Source: Methylocapsa palsarum
GTDB lineage: Bacteria; Pseudomonadota; Alphaproteobacteria; Rhizobiales; Beijerinckiaceae
DNA length: 64,000 bases
Assembly: GCF_900114285.1 (NCBI RefSeq)
Contig: NZ_FOSN01000008.1
Span: forward strand, 1 to 64,000
Direction: 5' to 3'
The notes under the pieces were generated by a model, which made no database searches, was not told the origin of the DNA, and saw nothing but the letters and a program-made list of their open reading frames with translations. This document shows positions 17,524-26,912 of the stretch, piece after piece (position 1 is the first letter of the stretch; every line of letters starts with the position of its first letter). Made by a program: the position numbers and the translations under genes.

Positions 17524-17729
17524 GGCCAGGCGGCGTCCTCTTCAAGGTGACCGGGGCGCAAAAGCAAAAGGGTTCGCGTTGTTGAAGCCGCAGAACCTTT
17601 CCATCCGGTAAAAATCATCCACCGAGGATCATGAGCGGCGAAAATGTCGCCAATGCGGCCGCAAGCCGAGACCATATTGCAGATTCAAAAAAACCTTTGG
17701 AATCAGACCTCTGAACCTTGTCTATCGTC

Positions 17730-18701
17730 TTAGGGCGTCACCCGAAGAAATTTGCCGAACGCCCGGGGGCCGTCTCCGACCGGGATCCGCGCTATCACCT
17801 GAAGCGTGTGCGCGTCGATCGCGGAGACCTCGTTCGAGAACCAGTTGGTGACATAGATCCGCTCGCCGTCAGCGCTCGCCTCTATCCCTTCGGGGTATTC
17901 GCCAACGCTGATCCTCTTGATCGGCTGCAATGTCGCAAGGTCGAACACGGAGACGGTTCCGCCATATTGATCGGTCGAAAAGCCAAGGCCGTTCGCCAGC
18001 GCCACGGCGTAGGGACGCTTGCCGACCTTGACGGTTCCGATCAGCTTACGCGAAGCGAGATCGACGACTGAAATGTCGTTGCTTTCGACGTTCGCTGTGT
18101 AGACGCGGGCGCCCGCAGGATCGATGGTGACGCCGAAGGGATGGGCGCCGACCTTCACCGTCGCAAGGCGGGTCCATTTCGCCGCGTCGATAATCGAAAT
18201 CTGATCGTCTCCACGGTCGGCGGTGACGATCACCGCGCCGTCGGAAGTCACGGCGACGCCGGACGGGAGCGCGCCGATGTCGAGCGTCGCCTCCAGCGCG
18301 CCGCTGGCGATGTCGATCTTATAGAGGCGCGGCTGATAAAAGCCCGCAAGATAAAGCGACGCCCCCGAGTGGTCGAGCGCGATTCCAAGAGGCGTATCCG
18401 ACGTGGCGATCCTGCGCAGGACGCGACGCTCCGCCGTATCGACGACCGAGATATATTTACCTTCGGTGCTCGTCACAAAGGCGGTGCGTCCATCGCGCGA
18501 CATGGCGACGCCCGCGGGCTTGCCCGGAATCGGAATGCGCGCCACGATCCTTCCCTTCTCCAGATCGAGGATGCTCAATTCGTCTCCGGTCTGATCGGGG
18601 ATAAACGCTTCGTCCGCCAACGCCGCGGCGTTCAGGACGACGAGGGCGAGGGCGAGCGCGAAACCCGTCGCGGCGAGCCCCGACGGGAGCTTGCGCGTCA
18701 C
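17730..18701 (-). CDS. YVTN-family beta-propeller, periplasmic
   Basis: A 323-residue secreted protein with a signal peptide (GFALALALVVLNAAALA) followed by about seven YVTN-type blades. Repeated units such as DELSILDLEKG, KYISVVDTAERRV, DQISIIDAAKW and NDISVVDLASRKL mark the propeller. Such proteins often accompany PQQ-dependent alcohol dehydrogenase systems, but no dehydrogenase gene is present here. The start codon overlaps the stop of the upstream MxaD-like gene by four bases (ATGA), so the two are made together, and both are exported. Confidence 0.85.
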   Translation of the reverse strand: MTRKLPSGLAATGFALALALVVLNAAALADEAFIPDQTGDELSILDLEKGRIVARIPIPGKPAGVAMSRDGRTAFVTSTEGKYISVVDTAERRVLRRIATSDTPLGIALDHSGASLYLAGFYQPRLYKIDIASGALEATLDIGALPSGVAVTSDGAVIVTADRGDDQISIIDAAKWTRLATVKVGAHPFGVTIDPAGARVYTANVESNDISVVDLASRKLIGTVKVGKRPYAVALANGLGFSTDQYGGTVSVFDLATLQPIKRISVGEYPEGIEASADGERIYVTNWFSNEVSAIDAHTLQVIARIPVGDGPRAFGKFLRVTP

Positions 18702-19264
18702 GGCGCGGACTCGGCCTTCTTCTTGAGGTTTTCCAATCCTTTGCGAAAAAGGCCGCTGACCGCTTTCAGCGCGGCTTCGTCGCTCAGTTCCGGCGGCGGG
18801 TCATTGTTCGGATAGCCGCGATAGAACGCGCCGCGCCATTCGACGACGCTTTTCCCGCCATCGGCCGGAAGAACGATGATGCTCGCGGAATAATTATTGA
18901 CCGGAAGCACCTTCACGTCGACGTTGTCGATCCGGTACGCATAGGACATTTCGGCGGGGTCATACTTATAGAGGCTCTCGTCGATCGTGGCCCCGTTGTC
19001 GAGCGTCAGCTGGCGCTTCGCCGCGTCCGGCGTGTTTCCGCCCTCACCTGTGGTCTTGGCGATTCCAGGCAGCCAGCTCATGTCATGAAAATCGGCGATG
19101 ATCGCCCAGACTTTGGCGGGGGGCGCGTTGATTTCGATCTTTTCCGTCGTCTTCTGCCGGGTCGGCCCATGCGCCAGGGCGACTTGCGGCAGGACGACTT
19201 GCGGCAGCGCGAATGCAAGGAGCACGGCTCCGGTCCAAAACAATTTCTTCAAGATCGCAGCCAT
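18698..19264 (-). CDS. MxaD-like SRPBCC periplasmic protein
   Basis: A 188-residue exported protein of the SRPBCC (START-like) fold. The signal peptide is followed by AHGPTRQKTTEKIEINAP and then KVWAIIADFHDMSWLPGI, which closely resembles MxaD of methanol-oxidation clusters. MxaD is thought to help the interaction of methanol dehydrogenase with its cytochrome. A short in-frame duplication (LPQVVLPQVA) occurs at the signal cleavage region. Translational coupling to the YVTN propeller suggests a joint periplasmic function; the link to alcohol oxidation is inference because no mxaF or xoxF gene is adjacent. Confidence 0.75.
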   Translation of the reverse strand: MAAILKKLFWTGAVLLAFALPQVVLPQVALAHGPTRQKTTEKIEINAPPAKVWAIIADFHDMSWLPGIAKTTGEGGNTPDAAKRQLTLDNGATIDESLYKYDPAEMSYAYRIDNVDVKVLPVNNYSASIIVLPADGGKSVVEWRGAFYRGYPNNDPPPELSDEAALKAVSGLFRKGLENLKKKAESAP

Positions 19265-19442
19265 ACTTCACTCCCTTTGCGCCTATATGTAACGTGCGGT
19301 CGGACCAAGGCCGACGCCAGCCGCCGAAGCCGGGCCGGTCTTTTGCGGCTTCGAGGCGGAAGCTCTATAATAACGGGCGAATAAATTCCACCCGGACGAG
19401 CCCCGGCCGAGAGCCGCCCGATGATGGGCAATCGAGGACTGA

Positions 19443-22100
19443 ATGCGCACCGACACCGCCGAACCCGTTCGCCTCAAGGACTACCGGGTCCCCGATCATC
19501 TGATCGACAAGGTCGATCTCGATGTCAAGCTTCGCGCGACAGCGACGCAGGTGACGGCGCGTCTTAGCATAAAGCCCAATCCGAAAGGCCGGCCGGACAC
19601 CCCGCTGGTCCTCGACGGCGACGGACTCGCCGCCAGGCGGATTACGCTCGACGGCGTGGACCTCGACCTCGCCTCGGGATTCGTCACCCCGAGCCAGTTG
19701 ACGCTGACGTCGCCGCCCCAGCGCCCCTTCATCCTCGAAATCGAGACGGAACTTGACCCGACGGCCAATACGCGCCTCATGGGACTCTACCGGACCGGCC
19801 ACGCCTATTGCACGCAATGCGAGGCGGAGGGTTTCCGCCGCATCACTTATTTTCTCGACCGGCCGGACGTGCTCAGCGTCTACACGACGCGGATCGAGGC
19901 GGAAGTCTCCGAAGCGCCGGCGCTTTTGTCCAACGGCAACAAGATCGCGGAAGGGAAGATCGATGGAACCTCGCGCCATTTCGCGGTGTGGAGCGATCCG
20001 TTTCCAAAGCCCTGCTATCTCTTCGCCCTGGTCGGCGGCGACCTTGGCTCGATTCACGATGAGTTCGTCACGAGATCCGGGCGCAGGGTCGCGCTCGGAA
20101 TTTATGTCGAACATGGCAAGGAGGCGTTCGCAACCTATGCGATGGACGCGCTGAAGCGGTCCATGGCCTGGGACGAAACCGCGTTCGGCCGCGAATACGA
20201 TCTCGACGTCTTCAATATCGTCGCCGTGTCCGACTTCAACATGGGCGCGATGGAGAACAAGGGGCTCAACGTCTTCAACGACAAATACGTGCTCGCCTCG
20301 CCGGCGACCGCGACGGACGCGGATTACGCCCATATCGAGGCCGTGATCGCGCATGAATATTTCCACAACTGGACCGGCAACCGGATCACCTGCCGGGATT
20401 GGTTCCAGCTCTGCCTCAAGGAAGGCCTGACCGTCTTCCGGGACCACGAATTTTCGTCTGACATGCGCTCGCGGGCGGTGCATCGCATCGCCGACGTGCG
20501 CACCTTGCGGGCGCAGCAATTTCCCGAGGACGCCGGCCCGCTCGCCCATAATGTTCGTCCCGACGCCTATCTCGAGATCAACAATTTCTACACCGCGACG
20601 ATCTACGAAAAAGGCGCCGAGATCATCAGGATGCTGAAAGTGCTGATCGGCGACGAGGCATTCGCCAAAGGCATGGATCTTTACTTCGAGCGTTTCGACG
20701 GGACCGCCGCCACGATCGAAGATTTCATTTCCTGTTTCGCCGAGTCGGCGCAACGCGATCTGACGCAATTTTCACGCTGGTACAACCAGTCCGGCACGCC
20801 TCTCGTGTCCGTCACGGCCGTCTATGACCCGGCGGCGCGGACCTTTACGCTCGACCTTTCGCAAAGCAGCAAGCCGACTCCCGGACAGCCGACCAAGGAG
20901 CCGTTCGTCATTCCGGTGGAGCTCGGTCTTGTCGCGGGCGAGCACGGCGATCTGAAACTGCGCGCCGGCGAAGAAGACGGCGCGAGCGGCGTCGAACTGG
21001 GGCGCGGAATCATCGAGCTGACGACGCCGCGCAGGCGGATCGTTTTTCGCGATGTGCCAGTGCGCCCGTCGCCCTCCCTGTTCCGCGGATTTTCCGCCCC
21101 GGTTCGGGTCGAATATGATTGGAGCGAGAGCGATCTCGTGACGCTCGTCGCCCATGACAGCGACAGTTTCAACCGCTGGCAGGCCGCGCAGACGTTCGCG
21201 ACGAGGCTTCTGCTTCGTTCGGTCGAAGCTGTTCGCGCCGGCGGCGCGCCCGCTTACGAGCCAAACTTTATCGATGCGCTCCGGATCGTGACCGAGACGA
21301 GCGCCGACCCGGCCTTCACCGCTCAGGTGCTGACCTTGCCCGGCGAGGCCGACATCGCGCGCGAGATCGGCCAGGATGTGGATCCTGACGCCATCCACGT
21401 CGCGCGCAAGGCGCTTCGCGCGGCGATCGGCCATGACCTTTCCCAGCCTCTCCTCGCGGCCTATGCGCGGCTGGAGGATAAAGGGCCCTATTCTCCGGAC
21501 GCCGCCGCGGCCGGCCGGCGATCCTTGCGCAACGTCGCGCTCGACCTTCTTGTCTCGGGCGAAATCCCGGAAGGCGTGCGTCTCGCCGCCGCTCAATTCG
21601 CCAGCGCCAGCACGATGACCGACGAGATCGCGGCGCTCGGCGCGCTTTCGCAAGCGGCCAGCGCCGAGCGCGAAACGGCGCTGGAGAGCTTTTACCAGAA
21701 CCACGCCGGCGACGCGCTCGTCATCGACAAATGGTTCGCGTTGCAGGCCATGATCGCGGAACCCGGCGCGCTTGCCCGGGTGAAAAAACTGACGGCTCAC
21801 CCCGCTTTCTCGCTCGCCAATCCGAACCGGGTGCGGTCTTTGATCGGCGCGTTCGCCGCCGGCAATCAGACCCAGTTCAACGCGCCGGACGGCTCCGGCT
21901 ATGATTTCGTGGCCGACGCCGTGCTCGAACTCGACCGCAAGAATCCGCAGGTGGCGGCAAGACTGCTCGCGGCGTTCCGCAGCTGGCGTTCGCTCGAAAG
22001 CGTCCGGCGCGGCCAGGCCGAATCCGCGCTCCGCCGGGTCGCCGGAAGTCCCGGCCTGTCGCCCGACGTGAGAGACATTGTCGAACGCTCCCTGGCTTGA
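19443..22100 (+). CDS. pepN: Aminopeptidase N
   Basis: Cytoplasmic M1-family zinc aminopeptidase of 885 residues, the normal length. The exopeptidase signature GAMEN appears as MGAMENKGLNVF. The zinc site is HEYFHNWTGNR followed by the downstream glutamate in KEGLTVFRDHEF. The C-terminal helical domain typical of the Escherichia coli-type enzyme is complete. It removes N-terminal residues from peptides during protein turnover. The gene is divergent from the MxaD-like gene and 31 bases upstream of the methyltransferase gene. Confidence 0.97.
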   Translation: MRTDTAEPVRLKDYRVPDHLIDKVDLDVKLRATATQVTARLSIKPNPKGRPDTPLVLDGDGLAARRITLDGVDLDLASGFVTPSQLTLTSPPQRPFILEIETELDPTANTRLMGLYRTGHAYCTQCEAEGFRRITYFLDRPDVLSVYTTRIEAEVSEAPALLSNGNKIAEGKIDGTSRHFAVWSDPFPKPCYLFALVGGDLGSIHDEFVTRSGRRVALGIYVEHGKEAFATYAMDALKRSMAWDETAFGREYDLDVFNIVAVSDFNMGAMENKGLNVFNDKYVLASPATATDADYAHIEAVIAHEYFHNWTGNRITCRDWFQLCLKEGLTVFRDHEFSSDMRSRAVHRIADVRTLRAQQFPEDAGPLAHNVRPDAYLEINNFYTATIYEKGAEIIRMLKVLIGDEAFAKGMDLYFERFDGTAATIEDFISCFAESAQRDLTQFSRWYNQSGTPLVSVTAVYDPAARTFTLDLSQSSKPTPGQPTKEPFVIPVELGLVAGEHGDLKLRAGEEDGASGVELGRGIIELTTPRRRIVFRDVPVRPSPSLFRGFSAPVRVEYDWSESDLVTLVAHDSDSFNRWQAAQTFATRLLLRSVEAVRAGGAPAYEPNFIDALRIVTETSADPAFTAQVLTLPGEADIAREIGQDVDPDAIHVARKALRAAIGHDLSQPLLAAYARLEDKGPYSPDAAAAGRRSLRNVALDLLVSGEIPEGVRLAAAQFASASTMTDEIAALGALSQAASAERETALESFYQNHAGDALVIDKWFALQAMIAEPGALARVKKLTAHPAFSLANPNRVRSLIGAFAAGNQTQFNAPDGSGYDFVADAVLELDRKNPQVAARLLAAFRSWRSLESVRRGQAESALRRVAGSPGLSPDVRDIVERSLA

Positions 22101-22131
22101 ATCCTCCCCCGCCCGCAGACAGGAATCGCCG

Positions 22132-22806
22132 ATGAGCGACCCGATATGGTCTAAGATCGATCATTATTTCGACGCCCTGCTCGTTCCCGCCGATCCCGCG
22201 CTCGATGCGGCGATCGAGGCGAGCGCGGCGGCTGGCCTGCCTTCGATCGCCGTCGCGCCGAACCAAGGCAAGCTGCTGAATCTCCTTGCGCGAATCCTGG
22301 GAGCCCGGACTATCCTCGAAATCGGGACGCTCGGAGGTTACAGCGCCATCTGGCTCGCGCGGGCGCTTCCGCCGGATGGCCGCCTCGTGACGCTCGAATA
22401 CGACCCGAAGCATGCCGAGGTCGCCCGCTCGAACATCGCCCGGGCTGGTCTCGCGGACGTCGTGGAGCTCAGGATCGGCGCCGCCCTCGACTCGCTGGCG
22501 CAGCTCATCGGCGAAGGCCGTGGACCCTTCGATTTGATTTTTATCGACGCGGACAAGGAAAACATCCCCGCCTATTTCTCCCTCGCCCTCCAGCTCTCGA
22601 GGCAGGGCGGTCTGATTATCGTCGATAATGTGGTCCGCGATGGAGCGGTCCTCGACGAGAACAGTCCGGATCCGGCGATCCGCGGAATCCGTCAGTTCAA
22701 CACGATGCTCGCCGCGGAGCCACGCGTCAGCGCGACGGCGATCCAGACCGTCGGCGTCAAGGGTCATGACGGCCTCGCGATCGCGCTCGTCACCGACGGC
22801 CCCTGA
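22132..22806 (+). CDS. Class I SAM-dependent O-methyltransferase
   Basis: A 224-residue family-3 O-methyltransferase (caffeoyl-CoA/catechol type fold). The SAM-binding motif is ILEIGTLGGYSAIWLARALP, and the metal/substrate region is DLIFIDADKENIPAYFSLAL followed by LIIVDNVVRDGAV. ATG 22132 gives the family-like N-terminus (MSDPIWSKIDHYFD); the frame extends upstream into pepN. The acceptor is unknown. It probably shares a transcript with pepN. Confidence 0.9.
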   Translation: MSDPIWSKIDHYFDALLVPADPALDAAIEASAAAGLPSIAVAPNQGKLLNLLARILGARTILEIGTLGGYSAIWLARALPPDGRLVTLEYDPKHAEVARSNIARAGLADVVELRIGAALDSLAQLIGEGRGPFDLIFIDADKENIPAYFSLALQLSRQGGLIIVDNVVRDGAVLDENSPDPAIRGIRQFNTMLAAEPRVSATAIQTVGVKGHDGLAIALVTDGP

Positions 22807-22995
22807 CGAATTTCCGAACGCCCCCGCCCGGCCTCACGGGACGCCGCGGATTTCGGCCTTTTCAACAGGCCGGGACCGATCAAATTTTGCGTTCACGGTT
22901 CATTAAATTCTGGACAAAAAGGTAAACTCAGAGTCTCATGAAATCGAATCGGGGAGATGCGGCACATCGCTCCGATCAGTTTCGAGGGGCCTGTC

Positions 22996-25401
22996 ATGAC
23001 GCGTGCAAACGCGGCGCATGCTTCCGCTTACGCGGAGGCAACGCAGGATTTCGCCTGCGCGCAAGAAAGCGAACCGTCAGATTTCCGGCCGGCTCTCTTC
23101 CGGGCTGATAGGCTTGAGCTCTGGGTCCGCCGAGCGGTCCCGGCCATGCTCGGGATTTTCGTCGGCACTTTGATCGCCGTCACCTGGGCCATGACCCGCG
23201 ACGGCTACAATCACGCGATTGCGGAAGGCTTTTCCGACCTCGAAATGGTGGCCGCCGTCGTCGCGGACGATCTTCGACTGGAGATGAAGAACAGATCCAA
23301 GAACGAAGTCGGCGCTGTCCTGGCGCAGGCGATGCCGTCCCGGGCGCTGGCTCGAGGGCAGCAGGGAATGGTCAGCGACCTCGATGGCGCCGTCATCGCC
23401 AGCGCGCCCGCGTCGCTTGCCGCGGGGCTCGCCGCATCCATCGGCCCCGGCGCGTCTTTGAGCGATTATCTCGGTCCGGCCCAACCCCTCACGATCTTCG
23501 CCGAAAAAGCCGGCGTGCTCCGGATCACCTTGCCGGATGGGTCAGACGCACTGGCGGCCGTACGCACCCTCGACGCTCCGCTGGGACAGGTCGCCTTCGT
23601 CTATCCCATGAGCGCCGTCCTGGCGGAATGGCGCGCCAACGCCTTTCGCAACATTGTTCTTCTGACCTGCACGGTTCTGGTGCTGTGCGCGCTCGCGATC
23701 GCCTATTTCTGGCAGGCCTCCCGCGCCCGCGAAGCCGACAAGATCTGCGAACGCGTCCGCGACCGGATCGACACGGCGCTGAGCCGCGGCCGATGCGGAC
23801 TTTGGGACTGGGACCTCGCGCGTGGACGGATCTACTGGTCCGATTCCATGTACGAGATCCTCGGCATGGCGCCGATGGGACAGTTCCTGTCGTTCGGCGA
23901 CATCAATTCGCGGGTTCATCCGCACGACGGCGATCTCGCCATGATGGCCGAGATGCTGACCGCCTCCCAGACCGACACGATCGACCACGCGTTCCGGATG
24001 CGGAACGCCAAGGGCGACTGGATCTGGCTGCGCGCGCGCGCGGAACTCGTGCGGGACCGGCCCGGTGAGACGCCGCACCTCGTCGGGATCGCGGTCGACA
24101 TCACGGAACAAAAGGCGCTTGCGGAACGCACGGCGACGGCCGACATGCGGCTGCGGGACGCCATCGAGACGATCTCCGAGGCCTTCGTGCTCTGGGACGC
24201 CGACAATCGCCTCGTCATGTGCAATTCAAAGTTCCAGAAATTTCACAGCCTCAGCAACGACGCGCTGCGGCCGGGCGCCGCCTATGCTCAGGTCATGGCG
24301 AAGGGCGCCCCGCCGCTCATCCAGGCGCAAATTCCGCTGGGCGAGCGGCGCCAGGCCAACGCCCGCACGTACGAGGCGCGGCTCGCGGACGGCCGCTGGC
24401 TGCAAATCAATGAACGACGCACCAAGGACGGCGGCTACGTCTCGGTCGGAACCGACATTACGACGCTGAAGCGGCACGAAGAGCAATTGATGGACAGCGA
24501 GCGCCGCCTGATGGCGACGGTCGCGGACCTGCGCAAGTCGCGCCAGACGCTCGAGACCCAGGCGCAGCAGCTCGCCGATCTCGCCGAGCGCTACCTCGAG
24601 CAGAAGGCCGAAGCCGAAACCGCCAACCGGGCGAAGTCCGAATTCCTCGCCAACATGAGCCACGAATTGCGCACGCCGCTCAACGCGATCATCGGCTTTT
24701 CGGAAGTCATGGAGCAGGAGACCTTCGGCGCTCTCGGGTCCCCGAAATATGTAGATTATTGCTGCGACATCAGGCAGAGCGGCCAGTATCTCCTTGGCGT
24801 CATTTCGGACGTCCTCGACATGTCCCGCCTCGAAGCGGGCCGAGTCAGACTGCAGAAGAACGATTTTGAAATCGATTCCGCGGTGGGCGGCGCGGTCGGC
24901 GCCATACAGTCCATCGCGAACGAAAAAGACATCAGCATCACCGCAGAAACATTGCCCGGCAAACGCGTTCACGCCGATCGGGCCGCGGTTGAAAGAATCC
25001 TCCTCATCCTGTTGCGCAACGCGGTCAAATTCACGCCTCAGCAAGGCCGGATCAGCGTCCGCACGCGCATGGTTCAGGGCGCGCTGAACATCTATGTCGA
25101 GGACAACGGCATGGGGATCGCGGCGGAGCCGCTCGCGCGCCTTGGCCGGCCGTTCGAGCAGCTCGACGGCTCAATGGACAACGGCATGAAGGGGTCGGGG
25201 CTCGGCCTCGCCATCGCCCGTTCGCTGATTGACCTGCACGGCGGCTCGATGCGGATCAGGTCCTCGGTCGGAGCCGGCACCATCGTGCTCGTTCACTTGC
25301 CGCAGTCGCAGGACGCGCCTCGCCAAAAGCTGCTGCTGACGGCGGCGGCGAGCCGGCGCCCTACCCCTCCGCCAAAACTGCGGGCCGCCGCGCGGGGGTG
25401 A
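22996..25401 (+). CDS. PAS-domain membrane histidine kinase
   Basis: Hybrid-free sensor kinase of 801 residues. Transmembrane helices at about 47-66 and 217-237 enclose a periplasmic sensor of about 150 residues. Two PAS domains follow (about 255-378 and 385-491), then a coiled coil and a HisKA domain with the phospho-acceptor near residue 556 (MSHELRTPLNAIIGFSEVM). A HATPase domain follows, with VEDNGMGI and GSGLGLAIARSL. The HisKA sequence is of the PleC/DivJ/PdhS type common in alphaproteobacteria. I chose ATG 22996, with GAGGGG 6 nt upstream. No response regulator gene is adjacent. Confidence 0.9.
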   Translation: MTRANAAHASAYAEATQDFACAQESEPSDFRPALFRADRLELWVRRAVPAMLGIFVGTLIAVTWAMTRDGYNHAIAEGFSDLEMVAAVVADDLRLEMKNRSKNEVGAVLAQAMPSRALARGQQGMVSDLDGAVIASAPASLAAGLAASIGPGASLSDYLGPAQPLTIFAEKAGVLRITLPDGSDALAAVRTLDAPLGQVAFVYPMSAVLAEWRANAFRNIVLLTCTVLVLCALAIAYFWQASRAREADKICERVRDRIDTALSRGRCGLWDWDLARGRIYWSDSMYEILGMAPMGQFLSFGDINSRVHPHDGDLAMMAEMLTASQTDTIDHAFRMRNAKGDWIWLRARAELVRDRPGETPHLVGIAVDITEQKALAERTATADMRLRDAIETISEAFVLWDADNRLVMCNSKFQKFHSLSNDALRPGAAYAQVMAKGAPPLIQAQIPLGERRQANARTYEARLADGRWLQINERRTKDGGYVSVGTDITTLKRHEEQLMDSERRLMATVADLRKSRQTLETQAQQLADLAERYLEQKAEAETANRAKSEFLANMSHELRTPLNAIIGFSEVMEQETFGALGSPKYVDYCCDIRQSGQYLLGVISDVLDMSRLEAGRVRLQKNDFEIDSAVGGAVGAIQSIANEKDISITAETLPGKRVHADRAAVERILLILLRNAVKFTPQQGRISVRTRMVQGALNIYVEDNGMGIAAEPLARLGRPFEQLDGSMDNGMKGSGLGLAIARSLIDLHGGSMRIRSSVGAGTIVLVHLPQSQDAPRQKLLLTAAASRRPTPPPKLRAAARG

Positions 25402-25600
25402 GGGGCATTGCCCCGCTCATGCTGCAATCTCGCTGATGCTGGTTTTCTCAGAATCCGACTCGCTCAGACGGGCTGCAGCGGATCCGTAGTTTTCAATCCT
25501 ACAAGACGTTCACAGCGGAGCAACAGCTACGCTTATACCCCGCGCAAGATCGTGGAAGCGCTCCACCATCATCTGGTTGTCGCCCCTCCCCGACCGACTA

Positions 25601-25924
25601 TTAAAGCAGCGTCGGCTGCTTGGGATGATCCCCATTTGGACCTGCGGGCCGGGTCGGAAGCTGCGCGATTTCCTGCCCCGCCTTTTCTTCAGCGACGCGG
25701 ATGTCATAGGCGCTTTGCAGGTTCAGCCAGAATTGGGCGCTCGTGCCGAACCAATGCCCGAGACGAAGGGCAGTGTCGCCGGTGACGCCGCGGCGTCCAT
25801 GGATGATCTGCGTCACGCGATTGGGCGGGACGTTGATCTGACGGGAAAGCTCGGTCGGCGTGACGCCAAGCTCGGTGAGCTCGTCAACGAGGATTTCTCC
25901 CGGGTGGATGGCAGGGCGCGGCAT
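25601..25924 (-). CDS. higA: HigA-type antitoxin
   Basis: A 107-residue helix-turn-helix antitoxin of the HigA/VapI type. The HTH is VTPTELSRQINVPPNRVTQI followed by IHGRRGVTGDTALRLGHWFG, and the opening MPRPAIHPGEIL is diagnostic. It neutralises HigB and probably represses its own operon. It follows the toxin gene by 14 bases, the reversed order usual for HigBA. The C-terminus is a disordered proline-rich tail. Confidence 0.93.
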   Translation of the reverse strand: MPRPAIHPGEILVDELTELGVTPTELSRQINVPPNRVTQIIHGRRGVTGDTALRLGHWFGTSAQFWLNLQSAYDIRVAEEKAGQEIAQLPTRPAGPNGDHPKQPTLL

Positions 25925-25938
25925 GGCTCAAATTCCTT

Positions 25939-26223
25939 TCAATGGTAGTCCGCAATTTCGACGTTCGACGGCCCGGTTGCGTCCTTTGGCCAATCGAAGC
26001 AAATCCGCCACTGCATGTTGATCCGGATGCTGTATTGCCCTGCCCGGTCGCCCTTCAGCCCTTCGAGGCGGTTGCTCGGCAAAGCCCGCAAATCCTCAAG
26101 GCCCGTCGCAGCGTCCAGAATTTCGAGACGCTTGTAGGCTTGCCGGTCGAAACCCTGAAATTCCCGGACAAATTCGCCACTTGCAAAAGCTTCGGTTCGT
26201 TTGTCACGATATCCTAGGATCAT
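25939..26223 (-). CDS. higB: HigB-type toxin
   Basis: A 94-residue RelE/HigB-superfamily mRNA interferase. It begins MILGYRDKRTEAFASGEF and contains LEDLRALPSNRLEGLKGDR and YSIRINMQWRICFDW, the family core with basic catalytic residues. It acts with ribosomes to cleave mRNA when not bound by HigA. It is the first gene of the pair. No strong ribosome-binding site is seen before the ATG. The module lies just outside the glnE-derived repeat that brackets ParDE. Confidence 0.93.
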   Translation of the reverse strand: MILGYRDKRTEAFASGEFVREFQGFDRQAYKRLEILDAATGLEDLRALPSNRLEGLKGDRAGQYSIRINMQWRICFDWPKDATGPSNVEIADYH

Positions 26224-26606
26224 GCAATCAGGATAGGGAATCTTTATGGTTTACGTCAATAGTAAAAGTAAAATCATTGGAAGGCTTTATGTTAATCCGG
26301 CCGCTCCACACGACTAAGGCGGCGACGCGGATGAGATTGCAAAATCCTGCCTCGGATTTGGGCGAGGAAACACAGCGGCGACATGCTAGTCACGACGACA
26401 CAACACCCCATTAAAAACCTCGCGCACCCTTCCCCGCGCGTCGCCGAGCGCGCCCTCAAGCGCGCTCATGCTTGGCAGTTCAGCGGCGCGGACGAGACGA
26501 CGCTGGACCGCTTCGCACTGCTGGTGGGGAGTGAGTTTCGGCTCGCGCCCCATCTTCACGCCCCGCGCTCTGGCGCGTTCCCGGCCCTCGCCGGTACAGC
26601 GGCTTC
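26224..26606. other. Gap between toxin-antitoxin modules
   Basis: This 383-bp stretch holds the left copy of the glnE 3'-end repeat (26401-26516). The AT-richer part at 26224-26330 is likely to contain the higBA promoter. Bases 26517-26606 have no recognised content. No intact gene was found. Confidence 0.6.
26401..26516 (-). pseudogene. Duplicated glnE 3'-end fragment (left repeat)
   Basis: This 116-bp segment matches 27285-27400 without gaps; I count 8 differences. Read leftward it still encodes AVQRRLVRAAELPSMSAL and most of the GlnE C-terminus, ending at the FNGVL codons where homology stops. It is separated from the intact glnE end by about 770 bp carrying parDE, and is in direct orientation. 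It looks like the original glnE end displaced by an insertion, or a segmental duplication. Confidence 0.85.
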
Positions 26607-26912
26607 TCATCTATCGGTCTTAGCGCCCCCTAATCTACGTAAGCTGCGCTCATGAACGATGCCGATAATCAGCACTCCGTCCCGCTGTTCATCGTAGAAA
26701 ATAACGTGGTTCGCGTGCTCATGGCGCCGTGCCCCGGGGGCGAACTCGTCGGCCTTGCGGCCAAGGCGCGGATTGTCGGCGAGAAGCTGAAAACACCGTG
26801 TCATGTCTTGGCGGTACGCTTCGGCCTGCGCCAAACCGAATGTCTCGAACCCGTATAGGAACAACTTCAGAAGATCGTCATCGGCGTCTTGCGTGAGCCG
26901 GTATTCACTCAT
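26607..26912 (-). CDS. parE: ParE-type toxin
   Basis: A 101-residue toxin of the ParE/RelE superfamily, recognised from YRLTQDADDDLLKLFLYGFE, the LLADNPRLGRKADEF middle and the HANHVIFYDEQRDGVLIIGI strand. ParE toxins usually poison DNA gyrase. The start overlaps the end of parD by 8 nt, so antitoxin and toxin are translationally coupled. The gene lies between direct repeats derived from the glnE 3' end. Confidence 0.93.
   Translation of the reverse strand: MSEYRLTQDADDDLLKLFLYGFETFGLAQAEAYRQDMTRCFQLLADNPRLGRKADEFAPGARRHEHANHVIFYDEQRDGVLIIGIVHERSLRRLGGAKTDR

Noticed and set aside
19365-20768. Long minus-strand ORF of 467 residues
   Set aside because: Antisense shadow of pepN, whose zinc-site motifs are unmistakable; arises from high third-position GC.
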